Source: Corythoichthys intestinalis
Taxonomy: Eukaryota > Chordata > Actinopteri > Syngnathiformes > Syngnathidae
Assembly (NCBI RefSeq): GCF_030265065.1
Contig: NC_080416.1
Coordinates: 24,450,501-24,514,500 of the forward strand
DNA: 64,000 nt
Direction of reading: 5' to 3'
Under the pieces are notes generated by a model. It was given only the letters and a program-made list of their open reading frames with translations, had not been told where the DNA came from and searched no databases. Positions within the stretch are counted from its first letter, which is position 1. Each line of letters opens with the position of its first letter. Of this stretch, positions 31,820 through 61,763 are shown one piece after another. The position numbers and the translations under genes are program-made.

Positions 31820-32500
31820 TTTGTTTGTTTTTTAATCCTGTCCTGTTCAGCTGTTTGACACAGAGAATGGAAGTCTAAGTGCCACAATATCTCGTTTATT
31901 ATGACAAAGCAGCGAACAGGAAGGGGTTATGGGGGATAGGAGAAGAAAAGAAACACAAGAGAAGAGAGAAAAGAAACACAAATTACAAGAAGAAATACAC
32001 TGAACGTCTAGACTAGCTAATATGTTGGTGCTATCTTCAGCTAGGTATTTCCAGTTAACACCATGTGTGGGCCTGTTGACCAGTGAAAGAGGGGGACGGG
32101 GGTGGGGGTGTCTATAAGCTAAGTGATTGAAAGGGGTAGAGTGTACACAAATCAGCTCTGTGATCTAGACCCCAGTATACGTGTGACTCCTTTGTGAGTG
32201 TAAGCCCGTTGGCGACCGACCCTTCCCCGCCCCATCGCCAATCCCAGCACCGGGACCCCCCACCCGAGCGCGCCCTATCAACCGCCCCATCGCCAATCCC
32301 AGCACCGGGACCCCCCACCCGAGCGCGCCCTATCAAATCCCGCCGCACGCGAGCCCCATCAGGCGGGCAACAGCCACGCAGACGAGCAGAGATGCCACGC
32401 GGGCGCCAGCCCAGGGCCCCGGCCCCCACCCAGCCAGCCCCTGGGCAAGGGGGGCGGTGTTTCGCGCAGCTCATCCCTCCTCCCGCAGCCCATCAAAGAA
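31820..32500. repeat. Dispersed repeat with GC-rich end
   Basis: 31820-32200 resembles 51055-51235 plus 52085-52300 ('cagagaatggaagtctaagtg', 'caagaagaaatacactgaac', 'aaatcagc'), where the second copy is split by another element. The right part, 32200-32480, is unusually GC-rich for the window and holds a 55-bp tandem duplication. It has open frames on both strands but no recognisable protein. Confidence 0.55.
32227..32336. repeat. Perfect 55-bp tandem duplication
   Basis: The unit starting CCGCCCCATCGCCAATCCCA occurs twice with no difference (32227-32281 and 32282-32336), so the duplication is recent. Confidence 0.95.
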
Positions 32501-32518
32501 TCCATCGTCACCTCCCCC

Positions 32519-32870
32519 TTTGGCAGTTTGGCTACGTGACAAAAACATTTACGAGCACTCTTCAGCCTTAGCAGCCAAATTCAAAACTTGGCAATTGTGT
32601 CTGTAGAAGAGTTAATGAACACCCTATGCTGTAATTTGTTACCTTAATTACCCATTATTCAATCTGCTTTTATATTACATATGCCGGGTACTGCAAATTT
32701 GAGAATCCCCATATTCATTCTTGAGTAAACTTGAAGACAAACAATCATAAAGGAACTGAATACATACCTCTAACAGACAATAAACAAATGGGGAAAAACA
32801 GTATCTTAACAGCTCAATCATTTCAAATGAATACAAATTTATACAAATAGTGGAGATGACTTGACCGGGA
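32519..32870. repeat. Remnant ~280-bp unit and upstream flank of gene 2
   Basis: 32519-32660 matches the units at 28491-29750 ('ggcagtttggctacgtgaca', 'agcagccaaattcaaa'). The following stretch, 32783-32860, recurs at 38450-38549, suggesting that repeat and gene flank were duplicated together. Confidence 0.65.
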
Positions 32871-32893
32871 TGGAAGCCAACCACACACACAAA

Positions 32894-33075
32894 TGGACTT
32901 TGGTTCACTGTGACAAAATTGCGCTCAGAGCAGCAAACTATCCAATTGGATTTAGAGATCTGTCATCCAATCACAATCCAGAATGCACTGTGCTGCCCCA
33001 ACTAAGGGGCTATAAGGAAGGTCCTCACCCAACAAGTAGTCACCATATTCCTGTCCGAGTCCTCCTGTGCAACAG
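32894..33075 (+). promoter_or_regulatory. Promoter and non-coding exon 1 of antifreeze-like gene 2
   Basis: HNF4-type TGGACTTTG at 32894-32902, CCAAT at 32967-32971 within 'catccaatcacaatcc', TATAAGGA at 33011-33018, and the exon 1 end at 33075 before GTGAGT. The order and flanks match gene 1, with about 30 bp less between the HNF4 and CCAAT boxes. Confidence 0.72.
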
Positions 33076-33358
33076 GTGAGTCACAATCTGCTTCACAATA
33101 CTGCAACTTGCTATTTAAAATATCACAAGGGTAAATCTCTCAAATTGCAAAGAAAATATAACATGTAAATCATACCAAAACCAGTTGTGCTGGTTAAAAA
33201 TATCCCTACCATGCTGGAAAACAATTTTAAAGTCTAATCATAAAACTGTTCAATTTAAAACGATTACCATAAATCCCACAAAGATTTGAAGTCCATAATT
33301 GCACAAACCACAAAATCCCAGATTGTTCCTAGATTTCCTAGTTCTCCAAACTGCAACC

Positions 33359-33861
33359 ATGAAATTCTTCATCGCCACCATCGTAGTGATCGCCCTCGCT
33401 CAAGGTGGGTTATCTTGATGCAAATATAGATACACATTCATCTGAAACAGCAAAATTCACAACACAGAGACCTTTGCCCAAGAAGCTATCAACTTGGATG
33501 TAATCAGCCAGAAATTCGAGGAGCTCAAGACCAAATTGGTTGACCTGCTCAACAACCAGGATCTTGGCCAGCACACTCAGTGAGTACAAAAACAACAACC
33601 AACTATTAATTTATAGGTTTTATTTTTCTGGAGAAACGCTGATCTCTTCCACTGTGCAGCGCCATCCTAGAGGAGAGGAAGAACCAGATTGAGCCCATGA
33701 TAAATAAGGCCCAGGAGCAGATTAAAAACATGAAGGAGCAAATTGAGCCACTGAGCACAAACCTTCGCGCCCAGGTGCAGCCCATGCTGCAGATGTTCCA
33801 GGAGCAGATGGAGGCCACCCTCAAGCTGCTGAGTGACCGGGCAAACGTTCTTACCAACTGA
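33359..33861 (+). CDS. Type IV antifreeze-like / apolipoprotein-like protein 2
   Basis: Coding exons are 33359-33404, 33468-33579 and 33660-33861 (119 residues), with the same intron phases as gene 1; exon 2 starts at 33342. The signal peptide is MKFFIATIVVIALAQETFAQ, followed by VISQKFEELKTKLVDLLNNQ, ILEERKNQIEPMINKAQEQ, NLRAQVQPMLQMFQEQMEA and an end in NVLTN. Exon 3 is 12 bp shorter than in gene 1, removing four residues from the first helix. The last helix begins after QH rather than QAQ. The copy is open and spliceable, so probably expressed, but more diverged from LS-12-type proteins than gene 1. AATAAA at 33966. Confidence 0.9.
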
Positions 33862-33965
33862 AAAAATAAAACGTAACCATCTTCTTCCATGACTTCCTTT
33901 AGGACTCAATGTGTTTCTGTACCTTTGTGACAAGGGAGATTTCATGCCCAAAATCAAAGAAGTAC

Positions 33966-33971
33966 AATAAA
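33966..33971 (+). promoter_or_regulatory. Polyadenylation signal of antifreeze-like gene 2
   Basis: AATAAA about 105 bp after the stop, in 'caataaattcttgaaacac', the same setting as gene 1. Another AATAAA lies close to the stop, near 33866. Confidence 0.7.
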
Positions 33972-34178
33972 TTCTTGAAACACACCAGCGTAACTGTTTT
34001 ACTCAGAACTAGCTAAACTGTATACGGGATGCAGCATTACCTAAGGTTGGGGCTTTCTGTTTCACAAATGTTTCACAAGAATTAGATGGTTAACACTTTG
34101 GTTGCTGCCAGTCAAAATTGATTGGACGTTTAGCGCCGTTTGTGTGTTTTCAACTCATAGTCACGGGCAGCCACTGAG

Positions 34179-34885
34179 TTAAAGCAACACTTGGTAACTT
34201 TTCAGTTTTGGTCGATTTTAGCGACGATGGTGGACAAAAGCGGTAGTGTTTAGCCTTAAGGAAGTCTGCGTTTCCCATGAGGACCAGCGAACACCCGCAT
34301 TGTGTTGTAAAATCATGATCGTCGCCTGAATATGGATCAAACAAAATTTCTGTTTCCAGCGGCTGTGTGAAGGATGAAAACTAATGAGGAAATGAATCCA
34401 GTTGTGGCTTAACAAAAGCAACAAAAGGGTTCCAAACATGTGGCTTAGTGTGGCTAAACTCCCCACCCCACCCGACTTGGGGGGTGGGCGTCACGCCAGT
34501 GAGTGAAAGCCAGGCCAATGTTTATTTTGTATATCCTGGTATCCCCCCTTTTGTTTTCCCCCCTCAGACAAAACTTTTTGTCTCTTTTGTTGCTCTGCCA
34601 TCTTTGCAGAATTCGCGCAAAAGCGTCAGCATCGACTTCCGTCTTCATAATGAATGGGAAAAGAGGAAAGTCACTTATGCCATAAAGCTGTCAGCACATA
34701 TGTAGATTTTTTTGTTTTTGTGAGGCAGGCTTCCTGCCACTCTCGTCAAAGTTAATTAGTGCCAGTGAACGCGATACAAACCCCTTCAAGATATGAAAGA
34801 GGTGTCATTCAACTAGTTGTCAATCGACATATCACAAATGTTATGAAAGTGTTTTATAAAGGTTGAAAAGTTACCTAGTGTTTAA
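34179..34885. mobile_element. Non-autonomous TIR element (AAGCAACACTTGGTAAC)
   Basis: The left end TTAAAGCAACACTTGGTAAC and the right end (read inverted, TTAAACACTAGGTAAC) form terminal inverted repeats. The inside has no transposase. Confidence 0.55.
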
Positions 34886-34990
34886 TATAGTGGTAACATA
34901 CGTGGAGATTAAGTGGGGGGGGGGGGGCAATATAGCCCCCTCTCCCCGGTGGTCAAAAACGTCATTGCATGTTATTGACTTTCCTATATA

Positions 34991-36665
34991 CAGTGGCGCA
35001 AATAAGTATTTAGTCAACCACCAATTGTGCAAGTTCTCCTACTTGAAAAGATTAGGCAAATTTATTTATATAGCACAATTCAACACAAGGCAATTAGATT
35101 AGATTAGATTAGATTAGATTAGATTAGATTAGATTAGATTAGATTAGATTAGAGAGGCCTGTAATTGTCAACATGGGTAAACCTCAACCATGAGAGACAG
35201 AATGTGGTGGAAAAAAACAGAAAATCACATTGTTTGATTTTTAAAGAATTTATTTCCAAATTAGAGTGGAAAATAAGTATTTGGTCACCTCCAAACAAAC
35301 AAGATTTCTGGCTGTCAAAGAGGTCTAACTTTTAACGAGGTTCCACTCGTTTCCTGTATTAATGGCACCTGTTTTAACTCATTATCGGTATAAAAGACAC
35401 CTGTCCACAACCTCAGTCAGTCACACTCCAAACTCCACTATGGCCAAGACCAAAGAGCTGTCGAGCGACGCCAGAGACAAAATTGTAGACCTGCACCAGG
35501 CTGAGAAGACTGAATCTGCAATAGGTAAAACGCTTGGTGTAAAGAAATCAACTGTGGGAGCAATTATTAAAAATGGAAGACATACAAGACCACTGATAAT
35601 CTCCCTCAATCTGGGGCTCCATGCAAGATCTCACCCCGTGGCATCAAAATGATCACAAGAATGGTGAGCAAAAATCCCAGAACCACACATGGGACCTAGT
35701 GAATGACCTACAGAGAGCTGGGACCACAGTAACAAAGGCTACTATCAGTAACACAATGCGCCGCCAGGGACTCAAATCCTGCACTGCCAGATGTGTCCCC
35801 CTGCTGAAGAAAGTAAACATCCAGGCCCGCCTGCGGTTCGCTAGAGAGCATTTGGATGATCCAGAAGAGGACTGCGAGAATGTGTTACGGTCAGATGAAA
35901 CCAAAATAGAACTTTTTGGTAGAAACACGGGTTCTCGTGTTTGGAGGAGAAAGAATACTGAATTGCATCTGAAGAACACCATACCCACTTGAAGCATGGT
36001 GGTGGAAACATCATGCTTTGGGGATGTTTTTCTGCAAAGGGACCAGGACAACTGATCTGTGTAAAGGAAAGAATGAATGGGGCCATGTATCGAAAGATTT
36101 TGAATGAAAATCTCCTTCCATCAGCAAGGGCATTGAAGATGAGAGATGGCTGGGTCTTTCAGCACGACAATGATCCCAAACACACAACCAGGGCAACAAA
36201 GGAGTGGCTTCGTAAGAAGCATTTCAAGGTCCTGGAGTGGCCTAGCCAGTCTCCAGATCTCAACCCTATAGAAAATCTGTGGAGGGAGTTGAAAGTCCAA
36301 TGACAGCGCCAAAACATCACTGCTCTAGAGGAGATCTGCATGGAGGAATGGGCCAAAATACCAGCAACAGTGTGTGAAAAGCTTGTGAAGAGTTACAGAA
36401 AACGTTTGGCCTCCATTATTGCCAACAAAAGGGTACATAACAAAGTATTGAGATGAACTTTTTGTATTGACCAAATACTTATTTTCCACCATGACTTGCA
36501 AATAAATTCTTTAAAAATCAAACAATGTGATTTTCTATTTTTTTTCCACATTCTGTCCCTCATAGTTGAGATCTACCCATGTTGAGAATTACAGGCCTCT
36601 CTAATATTTTCAAGTGGGAGAACTTGCACATTTAGCGGTTGACTAAATACATATTTGCCCCACAG
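34991..36665 (+). mobile_element. Tc1-like DNA transposon, family C, copy 2
   Basis: Termini CAGTGGCGCAAATAAGTATT and its inverted copy, with TA on both sides. Transposase pieces are [20 protein letters not shown] (from 35440), a middle piece with [12 protein letters not shown] (first catalytic D; the usual W is R) and a C-terminal piece with [11 protein letters not shown] and [12 protein letters not shown]. Frame breaks separate the three pieces, so it is inactive though almost full length. It contains a small LINE-tail and pentamer insertion at 35054-35152. Confidence 0.92.
35054..35152 (-). repeat. LINE-tail stub followed by (TTAGA)n array
   Basis: A roughly 41-bp LINE 3' tail (read on the minus strand) is joined to about twelve TTAGA units. 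The Tc1 sequence at the insertion point already contains 'gattaga', so the array unit equals the target site. Confidence 0.8.
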
Positions 36666-37072
36666 TATGATTTTAAAATTAAGGCTTTGCCAGTAAAACC
36701 TTGTCTATGAAAGTTGTAAAGCAATAAAATAAAACAAAATTGAATGAAATGAACAAAAAAAATATTTTTATCATGTGTTAAAATTATGTTTTGAACACAT
36801 CACGTGACTAGCACCTGAGAGACGACCATTTTCTTTGCTTAGCCAAAACAACCTGAGGATAATATTCAGTCAAAAAGGATGCAGCGTCTACCTCTCCACT
36901 AGGTGAGACAGAAAAACATGCCTGTGCACACAGCTGGGATGCTAGTATGTACAAGCATGGACTAAGCTACTATCCGAGCATATATCTTTTAAGTTAATTT
37001 TATTACTGACACTGCGTTTCGGGGTCATCTACCTGTTTGGACCCCGTGCAACAAAAGTCAAACTCCGTCTAT
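36666..37072. other. Intergenic, nothing recognised
   Basis: AT-rich sequence between Tc1 copy 34991-36665 and the TIR element at 37073. No exon or RNA gene seen. Confidence 0.35.
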
Positions 37073-37746
37073 GAGTGGTACCTCTACATACGAAGTTAAT
37101 TCGTTCCAGGACCTTGTTTGTAAGTCGAAATGGTTGTATGTCGAGCAGGATTTTCCCATAAGAATACATTATAATTCAATTTATTCGTTCCACAGCCTAC
37201 ACTAAATCAAAACAAATACAAGCAAAACAAAATATGAGTAAAAATCGGAAAAGTAATAATAATAATAATAATACCTGTAATAATGTAACGAATAGGGTTC
37301 TAATGTGGCAGATGTGTTTTGTATGGTGTACCTCAACACACCGTGTGGCTGACTTGACAGATTGAGAGAAGGACTTTTTACTTTCACTTTGCTCAGCTGC
37401 GGCGGACAGTAGGCATGTTGTGTTGTTCTGAAATAAATAAAAACCTGGCGAAGCTGGCGAATTTTTGGTGACGTTACCTCAATAATAATTGTCACCTTAA
37501 CTTATAAAGACTGGTGAACAGAGGTAGGAGGACCACCTGCACTAACATTCTTGGAACCCATGTTGATTTCTCTCACAAGAAAATCTGGCGTGCGTCCGTC
37601 TTGGGGGAAAACAAAGAAACTGTGGCGGTCATAAATCGTCGTATTTCGAGCATGTCGTTGGATGTAGAAACAGATGGCGAGTCAAATTTTACGTCGGATG
37701 TCAAAACAATCATGTGTCGAAGCGATTGTATGTCGAGGTACCACTG
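37073..37746. mobile_element. Non-autonomous TIR element (CAGTGGTACCTC type)
   Basis: The left end GAGTGGTACCTCTACATACG and the right end GTATGTCGAGGTACCACTG are inverted, and TA occurs at the junctions. The interior is rich in 'tgtatgtcgag' style motifs and holds no transposase. Confidence 0.65.
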
Positions 37747-38369
37747 TACATCAAAAAGCATTGGGCGAATACATGAGTATGTCATAATATATATTTGAAA
37801 AATAAAACTAAAAAGATAGAAAATTCCTCAAATTTTTTTTTTTTAAATGTTTCTATTACATTTTGTTGTTGTTGTTTTTTTACAATTTTAATCATTTTTC
37901 TATATGATTTTTAAAAATCTTATCATTTTATCATTTTTAGATATATTTTTCCAAATTAATTTTGTACATTTAGTATGTTTTTTGTATAAATAATATTTGA
38001 TGAACTTATCGTTTCCTCTAAGGCTTGAATTATGTTTTTTATATGTAAATTCAGGCATCAAGGGCAAAACAAATAATCTCTTTTATCAATTTAAATAAAC
38101 AATTCCTCAAATAAACACCTCATTCCATAAAGAATACAAAAATAGCTTTGTGTATGTTACTTACCTGTAATAGTTTCTTGGTTTGTAAAAAAAAAAAAAA
38201 AAAAAACTGCAATGATGTTAGTTCAACATTATGGAAAACCTACTCAAAATCCTAAAAACTCTACAATCAGATGGTAGGTTCCATTATGAGTTAGACATAA
38301 GGAAACAATGCTAATAAACAGATTGAACAGTGACTACCTTTTTTTTTTTTTTTAAGTGGTGAGTATGAG

Positions 38370-38550
38370 GCATCCATTTGTTGGTTTTGGCAATTTGACA
38401 ACACAACAAACAAAAAAAGGGCCACAAACACAATGTTGGAACATTTACTCAATAAACAAATAGAAAAAAAAATCAGGCTGTCTTAACAGAGTTCAAACAT
38501 TTTTTTCAAATGAATACAAATGTATATAAAATGGCAGAGAAGACTTATTT
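38370..38550. repeat. Duplicate of the region upstream of antifreeze-like gene 2
   Basis: The 'agggccacaaacac' stretch corresponds to the ~280-bp unit, and 38450-38549 ('tcaaatgaatacaaatgtat') corresponds to 32783-32860. The copy stops before the point where the HNF4 box and gene would follow. Also contains A/T runs. Confidence 0.55.
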
Positions 38551-38943
38551 CAAAACCCTATCATAGAAAAATATTTAAATTTTGTCACTTTAATTTGGTT
38601 AGTAATATTTTTATTTTATGGTCATTTTGCTTGTATTTTATTTCGTTGTTTATGGCTTACTTTTATTCAGAGTTTTTGGCGTTTAATTCTATTCAGATTT
38701 CTTTTTTTTTTTTTTGCTGTTAAGTCATATTAAGATTTTTGTTTATTTTGTATTCTGATTTTCACTTTATGTTTTGTTTTCTCGCGTGTTATGCTCAAAT
38801 TCCTCCCTTCCAATCGGTGCATCCTCTCTCCACGACGCCCTCATTCTGAGAGAAGAAAATCACAAAACGTGAAAAAAAAAAAAACTTTCCATATAATAGT
38901 TTGTTCAAATGATGGCCCTACCTTGGGTCGAGTTTGAGGAGCA

Positions 38944-57770
<18,827 letters not shown>

Positions 57771-59835
57771 TTGAAAGGTGGTTGACGTATGTTTCTGGGG
57801 CGAAAAGTGGAGTCGCAATATTATGGACACTTGCGAGAAATTATGGAAAAGAGCCTTGACGCAGGTAATATTGCCTGATTTGGGCAGAGATGCGTCATGC
57901 ATGCACTAATCCAGAATTTGAATAGAAAGTTTCAACCCAATTTTATGGGGCGCGCATGAGCAGAATTTGTTTTTGTTTTTTTCCAATTAAGAAAGAAATG
58001 TGCCAAATGTATTACTAAATAAATTCGTTTACTCAATGTCAATCTGTGCTTTTCATCACATTTGAACTTTATTCGTTTTCGTGGTTTTATTTATTTATTT
58101 ATATGTAACTGAGGACCGCATCATGACTTTCATTCTAATGTTTTATAAAGAGAAATGTTATTGCAGTATATGAGTCAGTCCCAGAAAATTCGTTCATTTT
58201 AACTCATTCACTGCCGTTGACAGTTAAGACATCAAATCCTTTCAACGGTGTGATCTTGTTTTACTGCCATTAACGGCGATAGACGTCAATTCAAATTTAA
58301 CTGGGGAATTCACATCTCAATCGAGAATCGTTTTTGTAAGCTTGGTATTGAATTGATTGCTATGAATAAATTACCTTTGCACCTGATTAAAAAAAAAAAA
58401 AAAAAAAAAAACTAAAATGAATTGATAAAAATTAGTATTTCTAAAGGTGGTTTAATTTTTAAATAAGGGATATGAACGGAGCTTTCCCCACAAATTAAGT
58501 ATTATACACGTTTCTAACGATTTTCTTTTTAAATTTAATACAAATAAAGAGCTGAGTTTAAAGGAGAGAACGAATGACATTTCTGAAAATGAATTCTATA
58601 ATTTCTTTCATTTAAACATTCCTATGGTGGTTAGTATGTTGTAATAGTATGAGTATTATGTTGCCATAGTATTGTCCCTACTGCCATCAAGTAAAAGATT
58701 ATTTTTTCTGTCACTGTGCGCATAGTTAAAATTTGGGATTGACCTGCAAAAATCTAAGTCCACAAACCGCATCATTGCAATATTTAAAATGTATTTTATA
58801 GGCACATATTTTAAAATATATACACACACATTAATATACCCTGAAAAATACCCTAAACTACTTTGATAGTTTTCAAACTAATTTAGTAATATTAACATTA
58901 AATGAGAGCTCGAGCTTTTGAATAATTCAGTTGATGACAACGAACCTGTGAAGATTCTCTGTAATTTTACTTTTTCGTCTTTTTCGGCATCCACAAAAAT
59001 ACCACAATGCAGCATGGTTTATAAATTGATTGTATTCAATGACCATACTTGTAACTCAACACTCATCTCAAATTATCTTTCACCAATGAATATAAATGGC
59101 AATCTACTGGGTTCCTTTTGTTCTATGTATTTTGGCCACCAGGGGGCCTGTATACATGCTATACTACGAACGATACCTCTGGCACAAATGAAAAGTGTTC
59201 GTTACCACAAAGTAAAAAAAATCTCAAAAGGAGAATCTAAATTGAATTTCAGGTGTCAGTTTCAACAGAGTAATATACTATTCCAAAACAGGCACGAATC
59301 AAGCATATGGTACCTCAGCGTTCGGCGTGTGACGTCGACAGTAACTTTTACAACTGTAGTGACACCTAGAGAACACAAAGTGAAATTACCATCGAGTCAA
59401 TCCTTTTTGTAAGCATTTCCAGCGCTTCGTTAACCACGTAAAAAACAAAACGGAATGTCCTACAGTACAATTATGTACTACATCTTTTTTTGTTGCTATA
59501 TTTGGTCAGTTAACGATTTTTTTAAAATAGATGCTGAATTTAACCACTAGAGGACAGCGTTGTTACACAAGATGGCCGACTCCTTTATCAAACAGTTCAC
59601 TGAAATGCAAATGCTGTTGTAAACTTATCACTGTTAATACTGTCAAGAAAAACAATTGAATCACTTAAATGCTCAACATTTTAAACCTTAGTGATATTTG
59701 ACAGTGCCATCGAAAAAATGATTACAGCTGTCACACATTTTGGTAATGAATCTGCTTGTTCGAATGCTTTTCAATTGAAAATGAACATCTGGTTTATCCC
59801 TTAATTTTTAATATCCTCAATTTGTATATAAATTT
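57771..59835. other. Intergenic, pabpc1l to 14-3-3-like gene
   Basis: AT-rich. Holds scattered pieces of the 'gcgatagacgtc' dispersed repeat near 58205-58290 and a 164-codon plus-strand open frame (58918-59412) without recognisable domain, codon bias or splice partners, which I do not accept as a gene. Confidence 0.45.
59136..59147 (+). promoter_or_regulatory. CTCF-like motif
   Basis: CCACCAGGGGGC matches the core of the vertebrate CTCF consensus and lies between the pabpc1l promoter and the 3' end of the neighbouring gene. Single motif matches are common by chance. Confidence 0.35.
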
Positions 59836-60340
59836 TAGGGTTGCAGCTATCGATTATTTTAGTAGTCGATTAATCGATGAACTAGTTCGAATAATCGAGT
59901 AATCGGATAAGGAACATGCATGAAAAATTTAAATACCTGAGCTGAGCCTCAAATTGTATAAAAACATAAATAAGGATCTATGTACAATAAAAGAACTGGC
60001 TAACTTTCATAGCAAAAGTCCGCTAGCTTAAATGCTATAAAATGCTAACGTTTTTCCTTTTTACAATGCTCTTTAAAAATGGCTCAGACACGTTCCCACA
60101 AAAAACGGCTATATATACCTATAAATTATGCATTAAAAAAAATTACCTCAAACAGAAACTTATCTTATGTTGGTCTTAAAAGGGAGCAGTTGGATTCAGC
60201 CATGTGAAATGAGGCAGACCAGAGGGGAGTGTAACCACCCATTACAACGCCACTGTAAACGAATACTCGAAGCAATAAAATTTAATTTGAATATTTTCTA
60301 ATCAAATACTCGAGTTAATCGATTAATCGTTGCAGCACTA
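59836..60340. mobile_element. hAT-like non-autonomous element (TAGGGTTGCAGC)
   Basis: TAGGGTTGCAGCTATCGATT at the left and, inverted, TAGTGCTGCAACGATTAATC at the right, with flanks ATAAATTT and ATAAGTTT (8 bp, one change). Degraded relatives lie at 8718-8820 and 56570-56650. No transposase. Confidence 0.78.
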
Positions 60341-61682
60341 ATAAGTTTGATCAGTTTTACTAACTTTACAGTATTTTATTAAAGAACCAGGATAGGTTAA
60401 TCCCAAACTAAATTCGTATCATTGTAGTATCGGGTGTCAACAACAACAACAAAATACAAGACACGTGAAGCACAAATAAGTTGAAGTAACATTTTTAATT
60501 GGTGTCACACAAAAGCACATAACCAAATAATGTACGTACTCAGGGTTGCCACCTGCAAAATGTTTCAAATCCTGCATACCCCCCCCCCCATGTTTTAATT
60601 GACCCACCACGAGAAGAAACCAGCACTAATTTGTGTCGACTAAAATGGTCCAAAACTCTGCTTCATACCGAATTACTTTGCGAATTAACATCAACTTTAA
60701 CTTTCAAAAAGGACGGCGCAAATGCTTCACCTGGTTCAAGCTAATTCCTAAGCAAAAATAATATAAGTGCCAGTTTCAAAGCACACCTACCTCTCAAGTC
60801 ATACGAGAAACGCATACATTCCTGGGGTCAAGGGGGAATAAAATACACACGTTAAGGTTATACAAAATAAACACCCGAATAGAAAAGTAGCAAAACAAAG
60901 TTACAGTAAGAGGCTGTTTTGTTTCAATCAAGTTGTTCACTTTGTTAAATACACAAAGAATGCAGGATATAAACAGAAAAAAAATCATTAATGGAACATA
61001 ACCCTCGCAAAGAGAAAATGGCAGAAGATTGACCAAAAAAAAAAAAAAAAGTCCATTCACACAAAGAACCTTTGCAAGTGTGCTGCTCGAGCGCAACGAG
61101 AACCCACCGAGCAATTGTGCCGCATGTACCATCCGTAAAAAGTAACAGCCGGGTGAAAACAGCGAACTTTGTCCAGTAACTAGTAAGGTTTTTAGACGAA
61201 ACCTGAAATTTTTCATAAAACGGATGAGAATCAGATGATGGTGACCATTTGTTTCAGTTGACGCGTTTTTGTAGACCCAAGTGTCACAACAGTTCAAGTA
61301 AAAATATGCAAAGTATCAAAATATAGTTTGAGGTTTGTTTTTGTCCAGTAGCAGCTTGCTACCACAAATGACGGTCTAATCTGCAACCAAGAAAAATTAC
61401 ATCGGGACTTAAATTGAAAGAAAAATAACATCCATTGATTGACACATTGAGTAATGTTCAATTAAAATTTTTTTTTTTATAAATCAGTGGAGGTGTTCTT
61501 ACGATGACAAACACATACTGTACTTTACACACTCAGTGTAGCGTAAACATACACATATGTGCATGAATGAGCACACGCACAACCACGCACACAACTTAGG
61601 CTGGTGAGGTAAAAAAAAAAATTTTTTTTTTTTTTTTTTTTTAAATTTTAAGCTTTCCTGTTTTTTCATGTTACGGAGGATT

Positions 61683-61763
61683 TCAGTTGTTGTCGGCCTC
61701 TGGCGTCACCTCTGCTTGGGCGTCGGCGTCTTCGCCTTCATTCTGTGTGTCAGCCATCCATAG
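61683..61763 (-). CDS. ywhab: 14-3-3 protein (beta-like), last coding exon
   Basis: On the minus strand, after an acceptor TTTACAG, an open phase-0 exon reads LWMADTQNEGEDADAQAEVT, then PEADNN and TGA. In 14-3-3 genes the last exon starts at the LW of the NLT-LW junction and encodes a short acidic tail, as here (LWTSDTQGDEAE in the zeta form). The rest of the gene lies beyond the right edge; no earlier exon was found up to 64000. Identification leans on position: human YWHAB is directly upstream of PABPC1L in the same orientation. The tail is longer than usual and MAD replaces TSD/TSE. The 3' untranslated region probably runs to about 60475, with ATTAAA at 60494-60499. Confidence 0.6.
   Translation of the reverse strand, partial: LWMADTQNEGEDADAQAEVTPEADNN

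Noticed and set aside
32112-32571. Overlapping frames of about 120 codons on both strands of the GC-rich island
   Set aside because: Low stop density is due to GC content and the tandem duplication; no motif and no splice partners.
58918-59412. 164-codon open frame on the plus strand between pabpc1l and the 14-3-3-like exon
   Set aside because: No domain, no signal peptide, no recognisable homologue, no splice or promoter context; AT-rich chance frame.
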